The notes beneath the pieces are model-generated. The model saw only the letters and a list, made by a program, of their open reading frames with translations, had not been told where the DNA came from and made no database searches. Of a stretch of 64,000 bases of DNA, positions 36,168-53,136 are shown piece by piece. Each line of letters starts with the position of its first letter. The stretch's first letter is position 1. Made by a program: the position numbers and the translations under genes. Origin of the DNA: Allodiplogaster sudhausi (lineage: Eukaryota; Nematoda; Chromadorea; Rhabditida; Diplogasteridae); the NCBI GenBank assembly GCA_945643635.1, contig CALZFC010000043.1, positions 1,098,501-1,162,500 of the forward strand. The letters run 5' to 3'.

Positions 36168-39100
36168 TCTTTATTTCTTCATCTCTTACTGGTCTGTTTC
36201 GTACAACAAAACTTTCGTCAGGTGACGGGCCAGATTAGTTGGCGTAGAGAGGGCATAAAATATCGTCGGAACGAACTATTCATTGATGTCGTCGAGAACG
36301 TCAATCTTCTCATGTCTGCTCAAGGTTGATTTATTCCGATCTTTTCGTATGTGATTACAACAACAAACCCCATACCGATTTGAATGTATCGACTGTGAAA
36401 TGTGATTAAGGGAGCGATGAATAGAGTGGAAATGCTGCCATTGCAGGACAAGTGCTGTCCGCGCACGTCTCTGGCCGTGTCTTGATGAAGTGTTTCTTGT
36501 CAGGAATGCCGGAGTGCAAGCTGGGAATCAATGACAAGGTGTCCCAGCGGGAGGCCACTGCTCGCACTCTCACCACGGGCATTGACGACTCATCGAAACA
36601 GTTATAATTCCAGCCTTTTCACTCTCAATACTTTATGTGATATGGGTACGTTGCTTAAAGGGTCAAAGTACCCTTTAAGCAACGCTCTTAAGAGAGCCTC
36701 TCTGAGATATTCGACCATGGGTCCATAGAGGGCGTGACGTAAAATTTTTTTATTTTTTTTTAAATTTTTCCTTTTGATACCTTGTGTAGTATCATGAGAG
36801 CTTCCAAAAAACAGTTTTTTCAAAAAATATTTCTCATGTATAACTACAGTATACCCCGATTTGCCCAAAATGTTCAATTGATCATAAAAGCGTTCAAAGG
36901 GAACCAAATTAAATTTTGATGGTATTGATAGATTCCTTGATTAACGGTGCACAAAAATGGTTCTAAAAAGTTTTGAAAAGTTTTCATCTTCAAGCTAAAA
37001 TTTGTATTTAAACATTTCGGACAAATTTCCTGGAAAAAGTCGAAATTTTTTGGAAAAATTTTTTTCCCTCCAAATTGACTCCAGTGGGGTTTATTAGTAC
37101 CACGAACACGAATATGACAATTATTTTGCATAATATTCAGATTGACGCATGTTAGCGAGGTTAAGAGAGCCTCTCTGTAAGACTCAAGGAGAGGTCCATA
37201 CAGGCATGCCCTAGATGCAAGATGACGGATCCATACATTGAGAATGTGGTCAGGCATGACCAAGGACTTCTCTATTAACTTTTTGGGAAAATTTAATTTT
37301 TATAAAAAATTTCTCTCCAGGAATACCTTAAAGTGTGCTAAAATTTTGAAAATTCATATCGGGCTTTAAACTCGACATTTTTCACTATTCTTTTTTTTAT
37401 TCGATTTCTAGTCGAATACTTAATAAAAGTATCTCAAGACTTTCCTTCGAAAAGTTTCATTTTTGATGTTAAATTTTGTCATGATTTTTTTTTGTCATGA
37501 ATTTTCGCTCGTTGAATACCTAAACCTAATTTGTGCGTGGGATTTTTATTTCAGATTAAAGAGCATGAAAAACTGTACAAGGAACGGTCCAAGTTCAGTA
37601 AAATCTCTTTCCCAGAAGCCTCGAAAAGTAACCCGAATAGGAGCAACTCTCACTTGAGCGAATATGGTAATATGGTTACAACTTGCCAAATTTGACAAGC
37701 TCACAGAAGCTAAGCAGACAGTTTTATTCAGCATCTTATTCTCTACAAAAAGATGTCCATGACATTTTCATAAAACGCGCGTTTTAGTGATAAAAACTTG
37801 AAAATTCAATTTTCAAACATTTTGGAAAATAGCTGAAAACCTATTTCATGAAGTATAGTGTGTACGAGCTTGCTGTAAACAATATCTCCGTAGCTCTATC
37901 TTGTAGAGCAGAAAATTCTACACAACATATATTCTCAATGCATTATCTTGATTTCCCACTTGATACGAAAAGTTGATTTCAAATTCGCTGTTCGAGCTAA
38001 ATTTAGCTTCGGGTGTCGTTTATATATGAGTTAACTTTAGAAATCGATGTTTTCGTACAAAATAACAATCTTTTTCGTGTTCCTGGTATCCAACAACCCC
38101 TCTTGGGCAAATTTGGGGGAAATTTTTTTTTTCGATCTTACTCTGCCCATTTCGAAATTTTTTTTTCGACTTTTGACCGCCCATGGCGATCAAAAGTCGA
38201 AAAGCCTGGAGAGAAATTTTTTATAAAAATAAAATTTTCCCAAAAAGTTAATAGAGAGGTCCGTGGTCATGCCTGACCACATTCTCAATGTATGGATCCG
38301 TCATCTTGCATCTAGGGCAGTTCCAACTGGAGCCTTACTGAGAGGCTCTCTTAAATGGGATTTTTTTGAACGAGCTGCACTGAGCTCCGTGGATTCTACT
38401 AAACACCCCGAGCTCTCGGGAAAGAAAGTACAAATGATGAATAGTTTATCCGACGTGAAAAACACTGCCCTTTCAAATGAAGTAGAAATTGAGGCGTAGT
38501 TCTGATGTCTATGTGCAATTAAAAGCACTTCTACGTCTGCGACACAGGCAGAAATTCGGTTTTTGCCGAAAAACATTTCAAACAAACATATATGAAAACA
38601 AAATCTGGACTTCCTCTATGCAGTTTGGCAAGACAAACACAATGGTATGTTGCATTACTTATAATATTAAGTATTAAGCTAGTTATGGCCGTTTACTCTA
38701 TGACTCTTTTGAGCACATCACTGTACTCCGCCCAAAGCATCCAAGCTCGGGGAAAGTCCACCACATTCAAATATAGTTTTTTAGGGGTTAAAAAGTATGC
38801 TCTTTCAAATGGTGTTGGTTTGGAATCGTAGTTATTATGCCTTGGTACTCAAATGGCACCTCTAGAATGTTTAAATACAAATTTTGGCTTGAAGATGAAA
38901 ACTTTTCAAAACTTTTTAGAACCATTTTTGTGCGCCTTTAATCAAGGAATCTATCAATACCATCAAAATTTAATTTGGTTCCCTTTGAACTCTTTTATGA
39001 TCAATTGAACATTTTGGGCAAATCGGGGTATACTGTAGTTATACATGAGAAATATTTTTTGAAAAAAATGTTTTTTTGGAAGCTCTCATGATTCTACACA

Positions 39101-39729
39101 AGGTATCATAAGGAAAAAATTAAAAAAAAAAAATTTTTTACTGCACGTTCGTGTTCGAGAATCTCAGACAGGCTCTCTTAAGCATACCAACAGTTGAAAA
39201 AAGACGCGTTAAAAAAGGACATCACGCTTTCAACATTGAGCTTGTCTTTTTGAAATTAAGATTTAGCACTACCTTTGTTTAGTGCAGCTTTTCCAAAACA
39301 AGCGCTCAAATAAACCATGCTGGATATTATTAATGGCCATTTTGTTTACTTACAGTTTAGCATTGAAATATTTGAGGGGTCGCCTCGCAGTTGCGATTGA
39401 CGATCTCCAATTCGACCAGTGCGTGAGACTAGCGAAGTTCGACACGGACCACGCCATCTCCTTTGTTCCCCCCGATGGGTCGTGCGAACTCATGAAGTAT
39501 CGCACCACTAGCGACATCAAACTGCCATTCAGGTGGGGAGAGAAGAGAAAGATGGAGAAGAGACCTCTTCTTTCGCAGAGTTGTTCCCCTCGTACGAGAA
39601 GTGAGTAAGTCGAGGGTGGAGATCAAAGTTGTTCTCAGAGCCGACTTTAAGCCAAATCTCATGGGACAAAAGATCGAGGTTCGATTGACCCTTTTTCTTT
39701 TCTTCTAATCGCTCTCTCTTTCTCGTTCT

Positions 39730-39761
<32 letters not shown>

Positions 39762-40402
39762 CTCTCTCTCATTCTCTTTCTCTTTCTCTCGCTCTCTTTC
39801 TCATTCTCTCTCTCTTTCTCATTCTCTCTCTCTCTCTATCTTTCTCATTTTCTCTTTCTCTCTTTCTCTCTCTCTCTCTCTCTATCTCTCTCTTTCTCAT
39901 TCTCTTTCTCTCTCTCTCTCTCTTTCTCTCTCTCTCCCTCTCCCTCTCTCTCTTTCTCTCTCTCTTTCTTTCTCTCTTTCTCTTTCTCTCTATTATAGGT
40001 CCGTATTCCGGTGCCTCCGCACACTTCTGGGGTGTCGTTGATGTGCATGAAGGGAAAGGCGAAGTACAAGGCGGGAGAGAATGCGATTGTATGGAAGATG
40101 AAGCGGCTGTCGGGAGGGAAGGAGGTGCAAGTCTCGGCTGAAGTTGATCTTCTCTCTTTCGGGGCTCAGGTTCTTCATTTCCTTTCTGCTCCTTTCTAAA
40201 AGCCATCGGTTTCCATTGATAGGCGAATCGGAAATGGAATCGACCGCCGGTGTCTCTGAACTTCGAAGTTCCCTTCGCCCCCTCGGGCTTCAAAGTGCGT
40301 TACTTGAAAGTGTTCGAGTCTAAGCTGAACTATTCTGATCACGATGTCATCAAATGGGTTCGTTACATGGGCAAGTCCGGCCTGTACGAGACTCGCTCAT
40401 AG
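35509..40402 (+). CDS. AP-2 complex medium (mu) subunit
   Basis: The mu2 subunit of the clathrin adaptor AP-2 binds YxxPhi sorting signals and PIP2 at the plasma membrane. Nine exons give 439 residues (human 435, C. elegans about 441): 35509-35634, 35719-35886, 35972-36133, 36222-36324, 36447-36600, 39377-39532, 39579-39678, 39999-40169, 40223-40402. Start [19 protein letters not shown]; Longin-like N-domain; [20 protein letters not shown] around the AAK1-type phosphothreonine site; mu-homology domain with [38 protein letters not shown] and [23 protein letters not shown]. Intron 2 appears to start with GC (GAG|GCTGGT), because only this join keeps FGKLNE-ENI at the conserved length; a GT join would insert four residues. 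Intron 5 is 2.8 kb and holds a foldback element. An AATAAA lies at 40629-40634. Confidence 0.95.
36640..39200. mobile_element. Large nested foldback element in AP-2 mu intron
   Basis: Outer arms: about 36680-37015 matches about 38868-39185 as reverse complement. Inner arms: about 37190-37315 matches about 38205-38320. Centre about 37320-38200. Near the left end is a perfect hairpin TTGCTTAAAGGGT / ACCCTTTAAGCAA (about 36646-36677). No transposase or reverse transcriptase frame seen. Poly-T and poly-A stretches recur in the arms. Confidence 0.8.
39716..39990 (+). repeat. CT microsatellite in AP-2 mu intron
   Basis: CT/CTTT tract with a short CA run (ACACACACAC near 39745), filling the intron between exons 7 and 8. 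Confidence 0.9.
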
Positions 40403-40628
40403 ATCCTTCTTTTCGCTCTTCTCTATAGTTAGTTATATGACAGAAAAGAGGATTATTCCCTCTTATTTATTTCCTCTCATTTTGTTATGATTCTTAGAGA
40501 TCGATTTCCACATAGTTTTATTACATCTTGTGCATTACGATTCTTTGTTCCTAGTTCGAATTTATCACGCTGATACTATTATTTTCTTGAAATGCATTCA
40601 ACATTCCGAACATTTCATACTGCAATTA

Positions 40629-40634
40629 AATAAA
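40629..40634 (+). terminator. Polyadenylation signal AATAAA after AP-2 mu gene
   Basis: Canonical hexamer 227 bases after the stop codon. Confidence 0.5.
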
Positions 40635-40990
40635 TGTAGGAAAACGTATCACGAGAAATCATCTTTGAGACGTGTTTGTCACGTTTTCTAAATATGAGAA
40701 GTTATTGTTAGGTCTGAGTTGTTGGAGCCCTTGGCTTAGAGTGTCAAAAGTGGGATCGTGACTCTCTTTCTCCTCTCTAGGCCTCTCGATCTGCCTTTAC
40801 TCTATTTCTAAGTTATGTAATATGCGTCGGTGATTTATCGTTGAAGAAGAGATCTACGATTAGTTTTGTTGCGATGAAGCATAATTACGACAACTTCTTC
40901 TTGTACAACTCAAGCCACTTGGGGTGCTCTTTTCTATGTTACTGTGTTTCTATATGAAAAAAATAGATGGAAACAGACAGGGTGCTTTCA

Positions 40991-43664
40991 TTACTCTCTA
41001 TCCTTAAGTGTTTCGAAGTCGTCGATGAATCTGATGATGAATTGAAGAAGTCCTTTTTCATCCAGAAGGAAGTGGCCCCAGTTGTTCTCGACATCCTCCG
41101 GATCAGGGGGAGGTTTGAGGGATTGTTCGGGGGGAGCAGAAGTGGCAGTGCCTCTTGCACTCATTCCACCCTCTCCCATCGTGTTCCTCCTTCCATAGTC
41201 GTCTTCTTGATTGACTTGCGTTGCTCGTACAGGCAGCTTCTCGATATCTCGCAGAGCAGCGAGTCCCTCGTCCTTCGACTCTCTCATTAATCCAGGAAGC
41301 ACCTTAGAGAAACCTGTTTATTGAGATGGGAACAGATGGATGACTTACCCTTGAGGAGACAAAGAAAAGCTGAACTTCTAAGCAGTCTGCTGCCATGACA
41401 CTCTGGTTTTTCAGAATGACCCTTATTAGGCTGGAGTCGAAACTCCAGCCTAATCTGAAGCATTTCGTACCTAATGTAGGGTGTTTTTTGCCTAATCGTT
41501 TTTGGTGCCAAATACCGTAGCGTTTTTTATGACAAGGCGAATTTTTTTTTTAGCTTTCAGTATTGGGCCAAGTGCCAGTTGTTGGGCCAAGTGCCAGTTG
41601 TTGGGCCAAGTGCCAGTTGGGCCGAGTGCCATGGACCAAGTGTCAGTTGGGCCAAGTGCCATGGACCAAGTGGCAGATCGCTTACGTAAGTTCTCCTTCT
41701 ATACTTCTCCCTACTAAAACATGCAAGTAATAAAGTAGAAATATCTTCTTGCAGTGCACTTGACTTCGATGTTTTCATCTGAGCCTCCCGAACAGCCCAC
41801 CGTCAAAGCGTCTCCGATTGATTCATCTGTCCCCTTCGCAGCCCTCCGACTTCCTCAGCCGCTCCCGCCTTGGCCTTCAGCAACTCCATCTGATGTCAGC
41901 CATTCAGCCCCCTCCCCGTGCATATATGACTTTTTTTGATTTGGTCCATATAACTTAGTCAAAACTGTGTTTTTTGCTTATCTTTTAATATGTCTAGTAT
42001 AGTGACCCCTTAATACTTGTAAATGATTTGTTTACTGTTTGAATTTCATTTTGAAGTTCACAGATAAAGTTTGCACGTGTGCATAATTAGGCTCAAAATG
42101 GGTCCTAATTATGAGGATTCCGAGCCTAATTATGATTTTGTTGGACCTAATTTGTTACGCAAAGGTTCTAAGATCACTCCGATTAGGTTCGACTGCAACC
42201 TAATAAGGGTCATTCTGAAAAACCAGAGCACTTAGTCGTGATGAAAAAATGCTTCTCTCTCAAGAACATCTCCGTTTTTTTTGCATTTATAATATTATAT
42301 ACGGAACAACGAGAAAAAAATTATATATAAAGAGCGACCTCTTTGAAGGTGTGCTTCTCTTTCTTGGGGAGAAGGCAAAGTTCCTGGACAGAAGGCGCGC
42401 AGGCTGGCATCGCTCTTTGTGGCCACGAAAACCACCTTTCGGCCATATTCACGTGCGATTCGGCAGAACGTGACATCCTTAAGATTCATTTCGCATTGTA
42501 CAAAGAAGGGAAAGGGTAATGATATAAACTAAATAAGCTGGAGAAGAACTGACTTCGCTGCATAGGTGTTCTTTCGCGTCCGCGCATACAAAAAGAATGC
42601 AGAATTTATCGAGGTTATTCTCTCTGTAAATAGTTACTAAAATGTGCACAATTTTTTCCGTTATTTCGTTGGTCTCATTTTTTTTTAAGAGACACCCCTG
42701 AAGAATTGGCGCAATTTCTCTTCTCTTCTCTTGATGTTGACATGAGGTTTGTGAATGGAAGGATCAAATGGATATGAGATCTCCCACAGAACAATTGTCG
42801 ATAGGTTGCGGAAGTGCCACGGGATAAGATTCGGATTTATGCTCAAGACATGTACATTTTACTTTCTACGTACGTATGAATTTGCTTGGCAACGAGTAAT
42901 TGATAGCCGATCTTAAATTGTTAACTGTGTAATTGATTACTGCTGACCATTCACTGAAGTGGACGGAGCGGCTTTTGCGGAAACTCCTCCTCCGGTTCGT
43001 GGCTTCTTCCTCTGCGGCTGCTCGGGCATTGGGGATATCGAGTATTGAGCGGATTAACGAAGACTTCCCACTATCAGAGAATCCCGCGAAGCCAATGTGA
43101 ATCTTATCCTTAAACAAACATCATCTTAACGCCTACATAGACATTCGAGCAAATCTTTCTCATCATGTACGATAAAATAGCTGAAATCTATAAAAACGTA
43201 AGATAAAATTGTGATGTCGGAAAGAGAGAGGAACCTCCGAAACAGGGTGCTCGCTGGAGGAAGGGGGTGGGCGATGTCTGATCTGGCTGTCGATCACTCT
43301 CAGCTTACTCACGAATTTGTCATCGATAGGAACCTCCTCGCAGTCTGGCGAGACCTTCAATCATCTTTGTTCAAATTAAACAAATTCAGTTCAGACTTAG
43401 AGATAACACCTTTCTTTTTTGTCACTTGCTGCAATTTTCTATAACTTTTTTTTTTTACATATATTCCTCCACGTTGCACGAATAAAGACGCATTAAAAAA
43501 GACACGAATTAATCAGTTACAGGGGGTCTGGAGTCTTCGGGAGATCGAAAAGACGAAGTGTTGGCAGAAGAGTTGGAAGAGGTGAGCTGGCCAGGGGCGT
43601 CCTCCACTATCAGCTGCCGCATCCGTCGTCCAAGGGCGTTCAGAATGGCCCCGAACGACAGCAT
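40991..43664 (-). CDS. IRG-like P-loop GTPase
   Basis: Seven exons on the minus strand: 43521-43664 (ATG at 43664), 43235-43336, 42948-43108, 42696-42841, 42554-42621, 42339-42477 and a terminal exon 40991 to about 41312. The G1 motif GFSDSGKSSLIRS is in exon 3 and the G4 motif TKSD in exon 6 (VTFCRIAREYGRKVVFVATKSDASL). The spacing and the strand FCILFVCADAKEHL before G4 resemble immunity-related (IRG) GTPases. Exon 4 may carry the G3 strand (TIVLWEIS), but the usual DxPG is not evident. The first six exons join in phase; the join to the terminal exon is out by phase, so an exon or a different acceptor is missing in the last intron, which contains a transposon-like element. C-terminus is acidic and Pro-rich. 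Family call is by motif only. Confidence 0.65.
41401..42228. mobile_element. MITE-like element with about 30 bp terminal inverted repeats
   Basis: Left end CTCTGGTTTTTCAGAATGAC and right end its reverse complement, continuing as CCTTATTAGG / CCTAATAAGG. Length 828 bp, inside the last intron of the IRG-like gene. Close to the left end is a hairpin GGCTGGAGT-CGAA-ACTCCAGCC. It contains a short tandem repeat at 41566-41660. Flanks suggest at most a CA duplication. No transposase. Confidence 0.85.
41566..41665 (+). repeat. GGGCCAAGTGCCAGTT minisatellite
   Basis: Five to six tandem, partly degenerate copies of GGGCCAAGTGCCAGTTG and GGGCCAAGTGCCATGGACCA inside the MITE-like element. Confidence 0.9.
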
Positions 43665-43850
43665 TCTCAGGCTCCGTCCTCACTCCCACATCTACTACCT
43701 GCAATCTTCTCTTTCGCTCTCTCCACTTCTGCCTACTGATCCTCTCTCTCACACTCTCTTTCTCGCTCTCTCACTCTCTCTCACTCCCTCTCTCTCTCAC
43801 TCTCTTTCTCGCTCTCTCACTCTTTTCTCGCTCTCACTCTCTTATTCTCG

Positions 43851-43896
<46 letters not shown>

Positions 43897-44301
43897 TTCT
43901 CTCTCTCGCACGCACACGCATACACATAACTTCCTCTCTCTACCACGTTAAGAAAGAGCGATAGGGACTGAAGCCAACGAAATACATATCCTCTCAGACA
44001 TTTAATCCAGATTAGATAGGAAGCCTCTCATCCTCCTACTCCTTTACCTTTCGTTTTCCATCAAAACGAAACCGCTTCTCTCTCACTCTTATTCTGCAGT
44101 TTCTCTCTCTCTCTATCTCTCTCTCTCCCTCTCTCTCTCCTTTTCCTCGTCTCTCTCTCATCTCTTCGTCTCTTTCTCTCACTTTGTCACTCTCTTTCCG
44201 CCTCTCTTTTATATGTGTTCCCATAAATTATCATACAGAAAAAGAGTGAAGATTTATACGCCCACTTCTCGTAGAAATTTTTTTCTGGAAGGGAGGACGA
44301 A

Positions 44302-44336
<35 letters not shown>

Positions 44337-44347
44337 GAGAGAAAGGT

Positions 44348-44380
<33 letters not shown>

Positions 44381-45089
44381 TAGATAGAGAGCTCCATTCT
44401 CTTTCTGTTTCTCTTTTTCTCTCTCTCTCTCAAACACATACTCTTTCTCTTTTTCTGCTCCTTGTCTGGGGCAGCTTCGTTAATCCACTATTCTTGAAAT
44501 ATTGGCGTGAATACGATATCTATATATATACATATACAATTTATACAGAAGAAATTTTTTGGATCCCCAAAAAGGGGATAGTGTTGAAGAGTGTTTGAAG
44601 CGCAAAGATGTAAACATGAGGCGCGAAACTAGATTTACCAACAAGTCCCTCTTGGAATCTCGGAAGCACATATTTTAAAATATATATTCTAGAACAAATT
44701 TTTTGCAGTGGCATGTTCTTTTAATTTAACGCCATCGTTGGGCTCTTTTTCTGTGACTATCACAAGCTTGAAACAAGAAAAAATGATGTGTCATGTGTCT
44801 TTAAACTAGTGAGATCTAGTAATAAGCAGTGCATTTTATGATCTATTCTGCATTTGTAGGTATGTGTTTCCAGTAACATTCACAGAACTGCGTTTCGATG
44901 CTTTGAATATATTCTTCGAAGTGCTTTTACGATTTAGGCATTCTAATTTCGAGTTTAGTTATGCTAATTATAAGTGTACTGAAAGTTCTTCTGTGTGAGC
45001 ATTAATGTCGTAAAAGATTGTTTCCTCGACTTTCACCGCTGGGTGGAAGGAAATTTGTTGATTTCTTACCCAACTTCTGGCGCATTTAG
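43665..45089. other. Intergenic with CT and GA microsatellites
   Basis: Divergent interval between the IRG-like (-) and DHX15 (+) genes. Holds CT tracts at about 43741-43911 and 44096-44210 and a GA tract at about 44300-44390 followed by CT to about 44432. No coding exon seen. Confidence 0.6.
45082..45089 (+). promoter_or_regulatory. Putative trans-splice acceptor before DHX15 ATG
   Basis: GCATTTAG abuts the ATG at 45090. Confidence 0.45.
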
Positions 45090-50148
<5,059 letters not shown>

Positions 50149-50468
50149 CAACCTTCGAGTAGATACTTCTCCCTCACCTGTTTAACTCCCATGGTTATAG
50201 TTCGTTTCAATTCGTTTTAATCAGACTTTAATTATTCTCATGTTTCATCTGTGTAGCCAACAAAGGTTCATCTTACTTGTCATTTAAATAACTGAATGAT
50301 CTTTTGTACAAAAGCGTCATTTTTAGTACCGTTCTCTTATTACATGAAATTAGTTGTTGTGGCTGCGAAAGGTAACTGTGGATAACCAGATGATGTACTC
50401 CAAATGTTTGTTCTTCTATTAGTTCGATTTGTGTTTGTCTTCAATATCTCATCTGCGGAAACTGCGAT

Positions 50469-50474
50469 AATAAA
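50469..50474 (+). terminator. Polyadenylation signal AATAAA after DHX15
   Basis: Canonical hexamer 321 bases after the stop and only about 130 bases before the acceptor-like TTTTAG that precedes the SH2 gene. Confidence 0.5.
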
Positions 50475-50600
50475 TGTGAGCATCTGTTTTCGTTCGTTTC
50501 ATTTGCTAGAATATTGAGCTGGATGAGCGTTCAATTCGCGAAAATATCGTTGAATTCTTTTTTGTGCCGCGTGGGCATAATGCACGTGTTTTTTTTATTT

Positions 50601-50607
50601 GTTTTAG
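50601..50607 (+). promoter_or_regulatory. Putative trans-splice acceptor of SH2 gene
   Basis: GTTTTAG after a T-rich tract (TTTTTTTTATTT), 18 bases before the ATG at 50626 and about 130 bases after the preceding AATAAA. This spacing resembles nematode operon junctions. Confidence 0.45.
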
Positions 50608-50625
50608 AGTAATCGTGACCCTTGG

Positions 50626-52097
50626 ATGGAAGGGAAGAAGGACAGAGAGAGGAGCATGTTCAGTCGTGGAGATGCGAAGGAGACTCTGAAGGCTCTGGTG
50701 GAAAAGCTCAGAGCACCCCGGGTTGCCCCTCCGGTGGCAGGTTCGTCCAGTCTGTTCTCTCGCCGCTCTCGCTCTGTTAGCACTGGCGATCCCACCTACG
50801 AGCTCATGGTTCCCGCTCCATCTCAAGGGGGCGCCTCCACTTCTCTCCAGGTTTATTCCATTATCTCATTCTGTTTCCTGCTCCATATTTTCACATGTTG
50901 CCTTCTACTTTTTGCTTTCTTACTGATTTGGAAAGTTTTTTCACCACATCATTTCTTGCTTTGTATTTATTTTTATTGTTGAAAAATGGTGGTTTCCAAG
51001 AAAAAAATTCTTTACACACAACTCACCTGAGGCAATGTAGTTGTGCAAGATATCTCTTGCAGTCGGGCGAGGCAGAGAGGAGAGAGGAGACAGACATGGT
51101 GGCGATGGAGGTGGGCAAGGGCCCTTCCAGGGGTGAGGCCAGCTGCGTCCGTCTTCTCTCTCCCAACTCCAAGGAGGCTCGTGCTCTCATCCAATTCGGT
51201 CGCAGAGAGATCGACCCGATGCTTAAGCACTTGGTTGAGCCTTGGTTCTTCCCTGATATGAGTCGTGCGAAGGGCGAAGTTGTGCTGGCCAGGCTTGGCC
51301 TTGTCAATGGGTTCGGACTCTATTACCGCATCCCCCTTATTACGATTAACCTTAAATGCTTTAGTGTTATTAATTAATTACATATTGTAGCAGACTGCTC
51401 ATACAGTGTTTGTTCCTTTGCAGTTCCTTCGTGGTTCGTTTCTTCAATGAGCGTTTGTCACTTTCTCTTGCGTGCAACGAGAGAGTTTTCCACTTCCGGA
51501 TCTTCGCGTTGAATCTCAACCGGCAGACTTGCTTTTTCTTGGAAAGTTCCATCACATTCATGTCAGTTGCACGTCATTTATTTGTTGTTGATCGGCTGCT
51601 TAAAGGAGCAGTTCATTCAATAATTAACGTATAGTTTTATGAACGTGGATCTATTCGCATTTCTCTAAAACACATCTAGAAAGGTTGAACCATTTTTATC
51701 CATTTGATAGAAAGTTAAATCACGAAAATAGGGCTCGGCCTAATTTTTTTACTGTAGCTGTTTGCCACCCTCCTGTTTCATATGCCCTCTAAGCAGAAGA
51801 ATTCAAAATGGTCATATTGTACTACTCATTCGGTGCATGGTGGATGTCTCTCTGTTATTAGAAGTGTCTTCGACCTGGTTCTCCACTACCGCGACACTCC
51901 TTCAAATGTCCTACCTTGCAAGCTTCTTCTCGCTGTCTGCCGTCACGAAACTTGCAAAAGGCGGGCCAGCAGGTTTGATTCTCTTGCTAACCATAAGCGT
52001 AATTAAACGATGTTTGATAATAAAATTCAGCAAATCTCTTTAGCCCCCTCTGTCGCAGCAGAACCCCGATTTCGTGAGCTGCCCCACAAGAAGATAA
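50626..52097 (+). CDS. Small SH2-domain adaptor-like protein
   Basis: Five exons in phase: 50626-50850, 51063-51310, 51424-51561, 51862-51934, 52059-52097 (240 residues). The N-terminal half is basic and Ser/Pro-rich and unrecognised. From about residue 130 it reads as an SH2 domain: PWFFPDMSRAKGEVVL (alpha-A, W at the domain start), GSFVVRF (the FLVR motif with the phosphotyrosine-binding Arg), LSLACNERVFHFRI, then SVFDLVLHYRDTPSNVLPCKL (alpha-B and end). The SVFDLVLHYR stretch is nearest, from memory, to SH2B/LNK-type SH2 domains, but there is no PH domain here. Further upstream coding exons cannot be excluded. Candidate second gene of an operon with DHX15. Confidence 0.75.
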
Positions 52098-53136
52098 GCA
52101 AAGAAATCGTTGGTGATGCTCCTTTCCTTCTTCTCAGTCTCGCGTTTTCCCTCTTCTCAACTCCTTTATCATTATAATTTGTCGCATTTCAAGTTCTGTA
52201 AGATCTCTTCAAGTTCTGTGATTGTGATATCATTGAGTGGGATGCCACTTTGTAATGCTGGCATTAACATGTATCAGTTTTTTTCCTTTATTCCGCTGCT
52301 TCTTCTTCTGTCTCCCCCCCCCCCCCCTTTGGCTTGTAATTCCCCATCTTCTCACTGTTCCCATGATCCCCTTTGCTGTCATGTCACTCCCTCTTCCTTC
52401 CTTTTCCATTATCTTCTCTCTCTTCCTTCCCTTTTCATTATCTTTCTTCCACATATTGCACTTTTCCTATATTCGGTTTGTTATTTCGATAGTAAAACGA
52501 AGGAGTGTACAATCCTCACCAGTCCCTTTGAGCTGACTTCTCCCGTTGCGGCCTCTTAGCTTGTTTCCTTTACATCTACTTCAATGTCTTACTCGACTTT
52601 AGAACTCTTATCATGAGTTGCAGCATCGGAATCATCCCTATTTTGCCCTTTTCATACTCCATCTCAGTCCTCTATCCAATGGCATTTAGCTGGAATCCGA
52701 GTGAATCCGTTCATTTCCCTTCGTCTGTCCCCGCTGGCGGTTGGCACGGGTCTTTCACGATGTCTCTCATAGCTTTGATAGACGGATTCTGTCCCATTCT
52801 ACCTCTCAGCCAACATATTCATTCCGTACGCCCTCTGGTGTATTTTGCATCAGAACTGTGAATGTCATCGTTTCAATAACGATTATTACTATAATTCTTA
52901 CGACTGCATGATATTCCACCTGTTTTGATAAATAATTAAGTTGTTGATATCTGGTCGCCAGAACCAATTAACTCCTTAATTTGCATGAGGCCTGACAACG
53001 AAGTTAAACAATAATCAGAGGGGGAAGGAAAAGGCTATCCCTTATCTCGCCAACAATTCAAGCAAGGAATCGCTTGAACCGGGGCACGATGCTGTTGGCA
53101 ATGCAGATGTCCAGTCGATTAGAGTCGCATGCAAAT
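52098..53136. other. Intergenic between convergent SH2 and cysteine-module genes
   Basis: It contains a 15-base C run at about 52313-52327 and otherwise unique AT-rich sequence. No exon with coherent splice signals. Confidence 0.55.

Noticed and set aside
37463..38677. Possible transposase or reverse transcriptase in the AP-2 mu intron element
   Set aside because: Open frames there are short, AT-rich and lack any catalytic motif.
34143..40402. A single polycistronic operon of all plus-strand genes from 25.7 to 40.4 kb
   Set aside because: Gaps of about 0.3-0.7 kb are longer than typical operon spacing, and poly(A) signals are not clear; kept only as a possibility.
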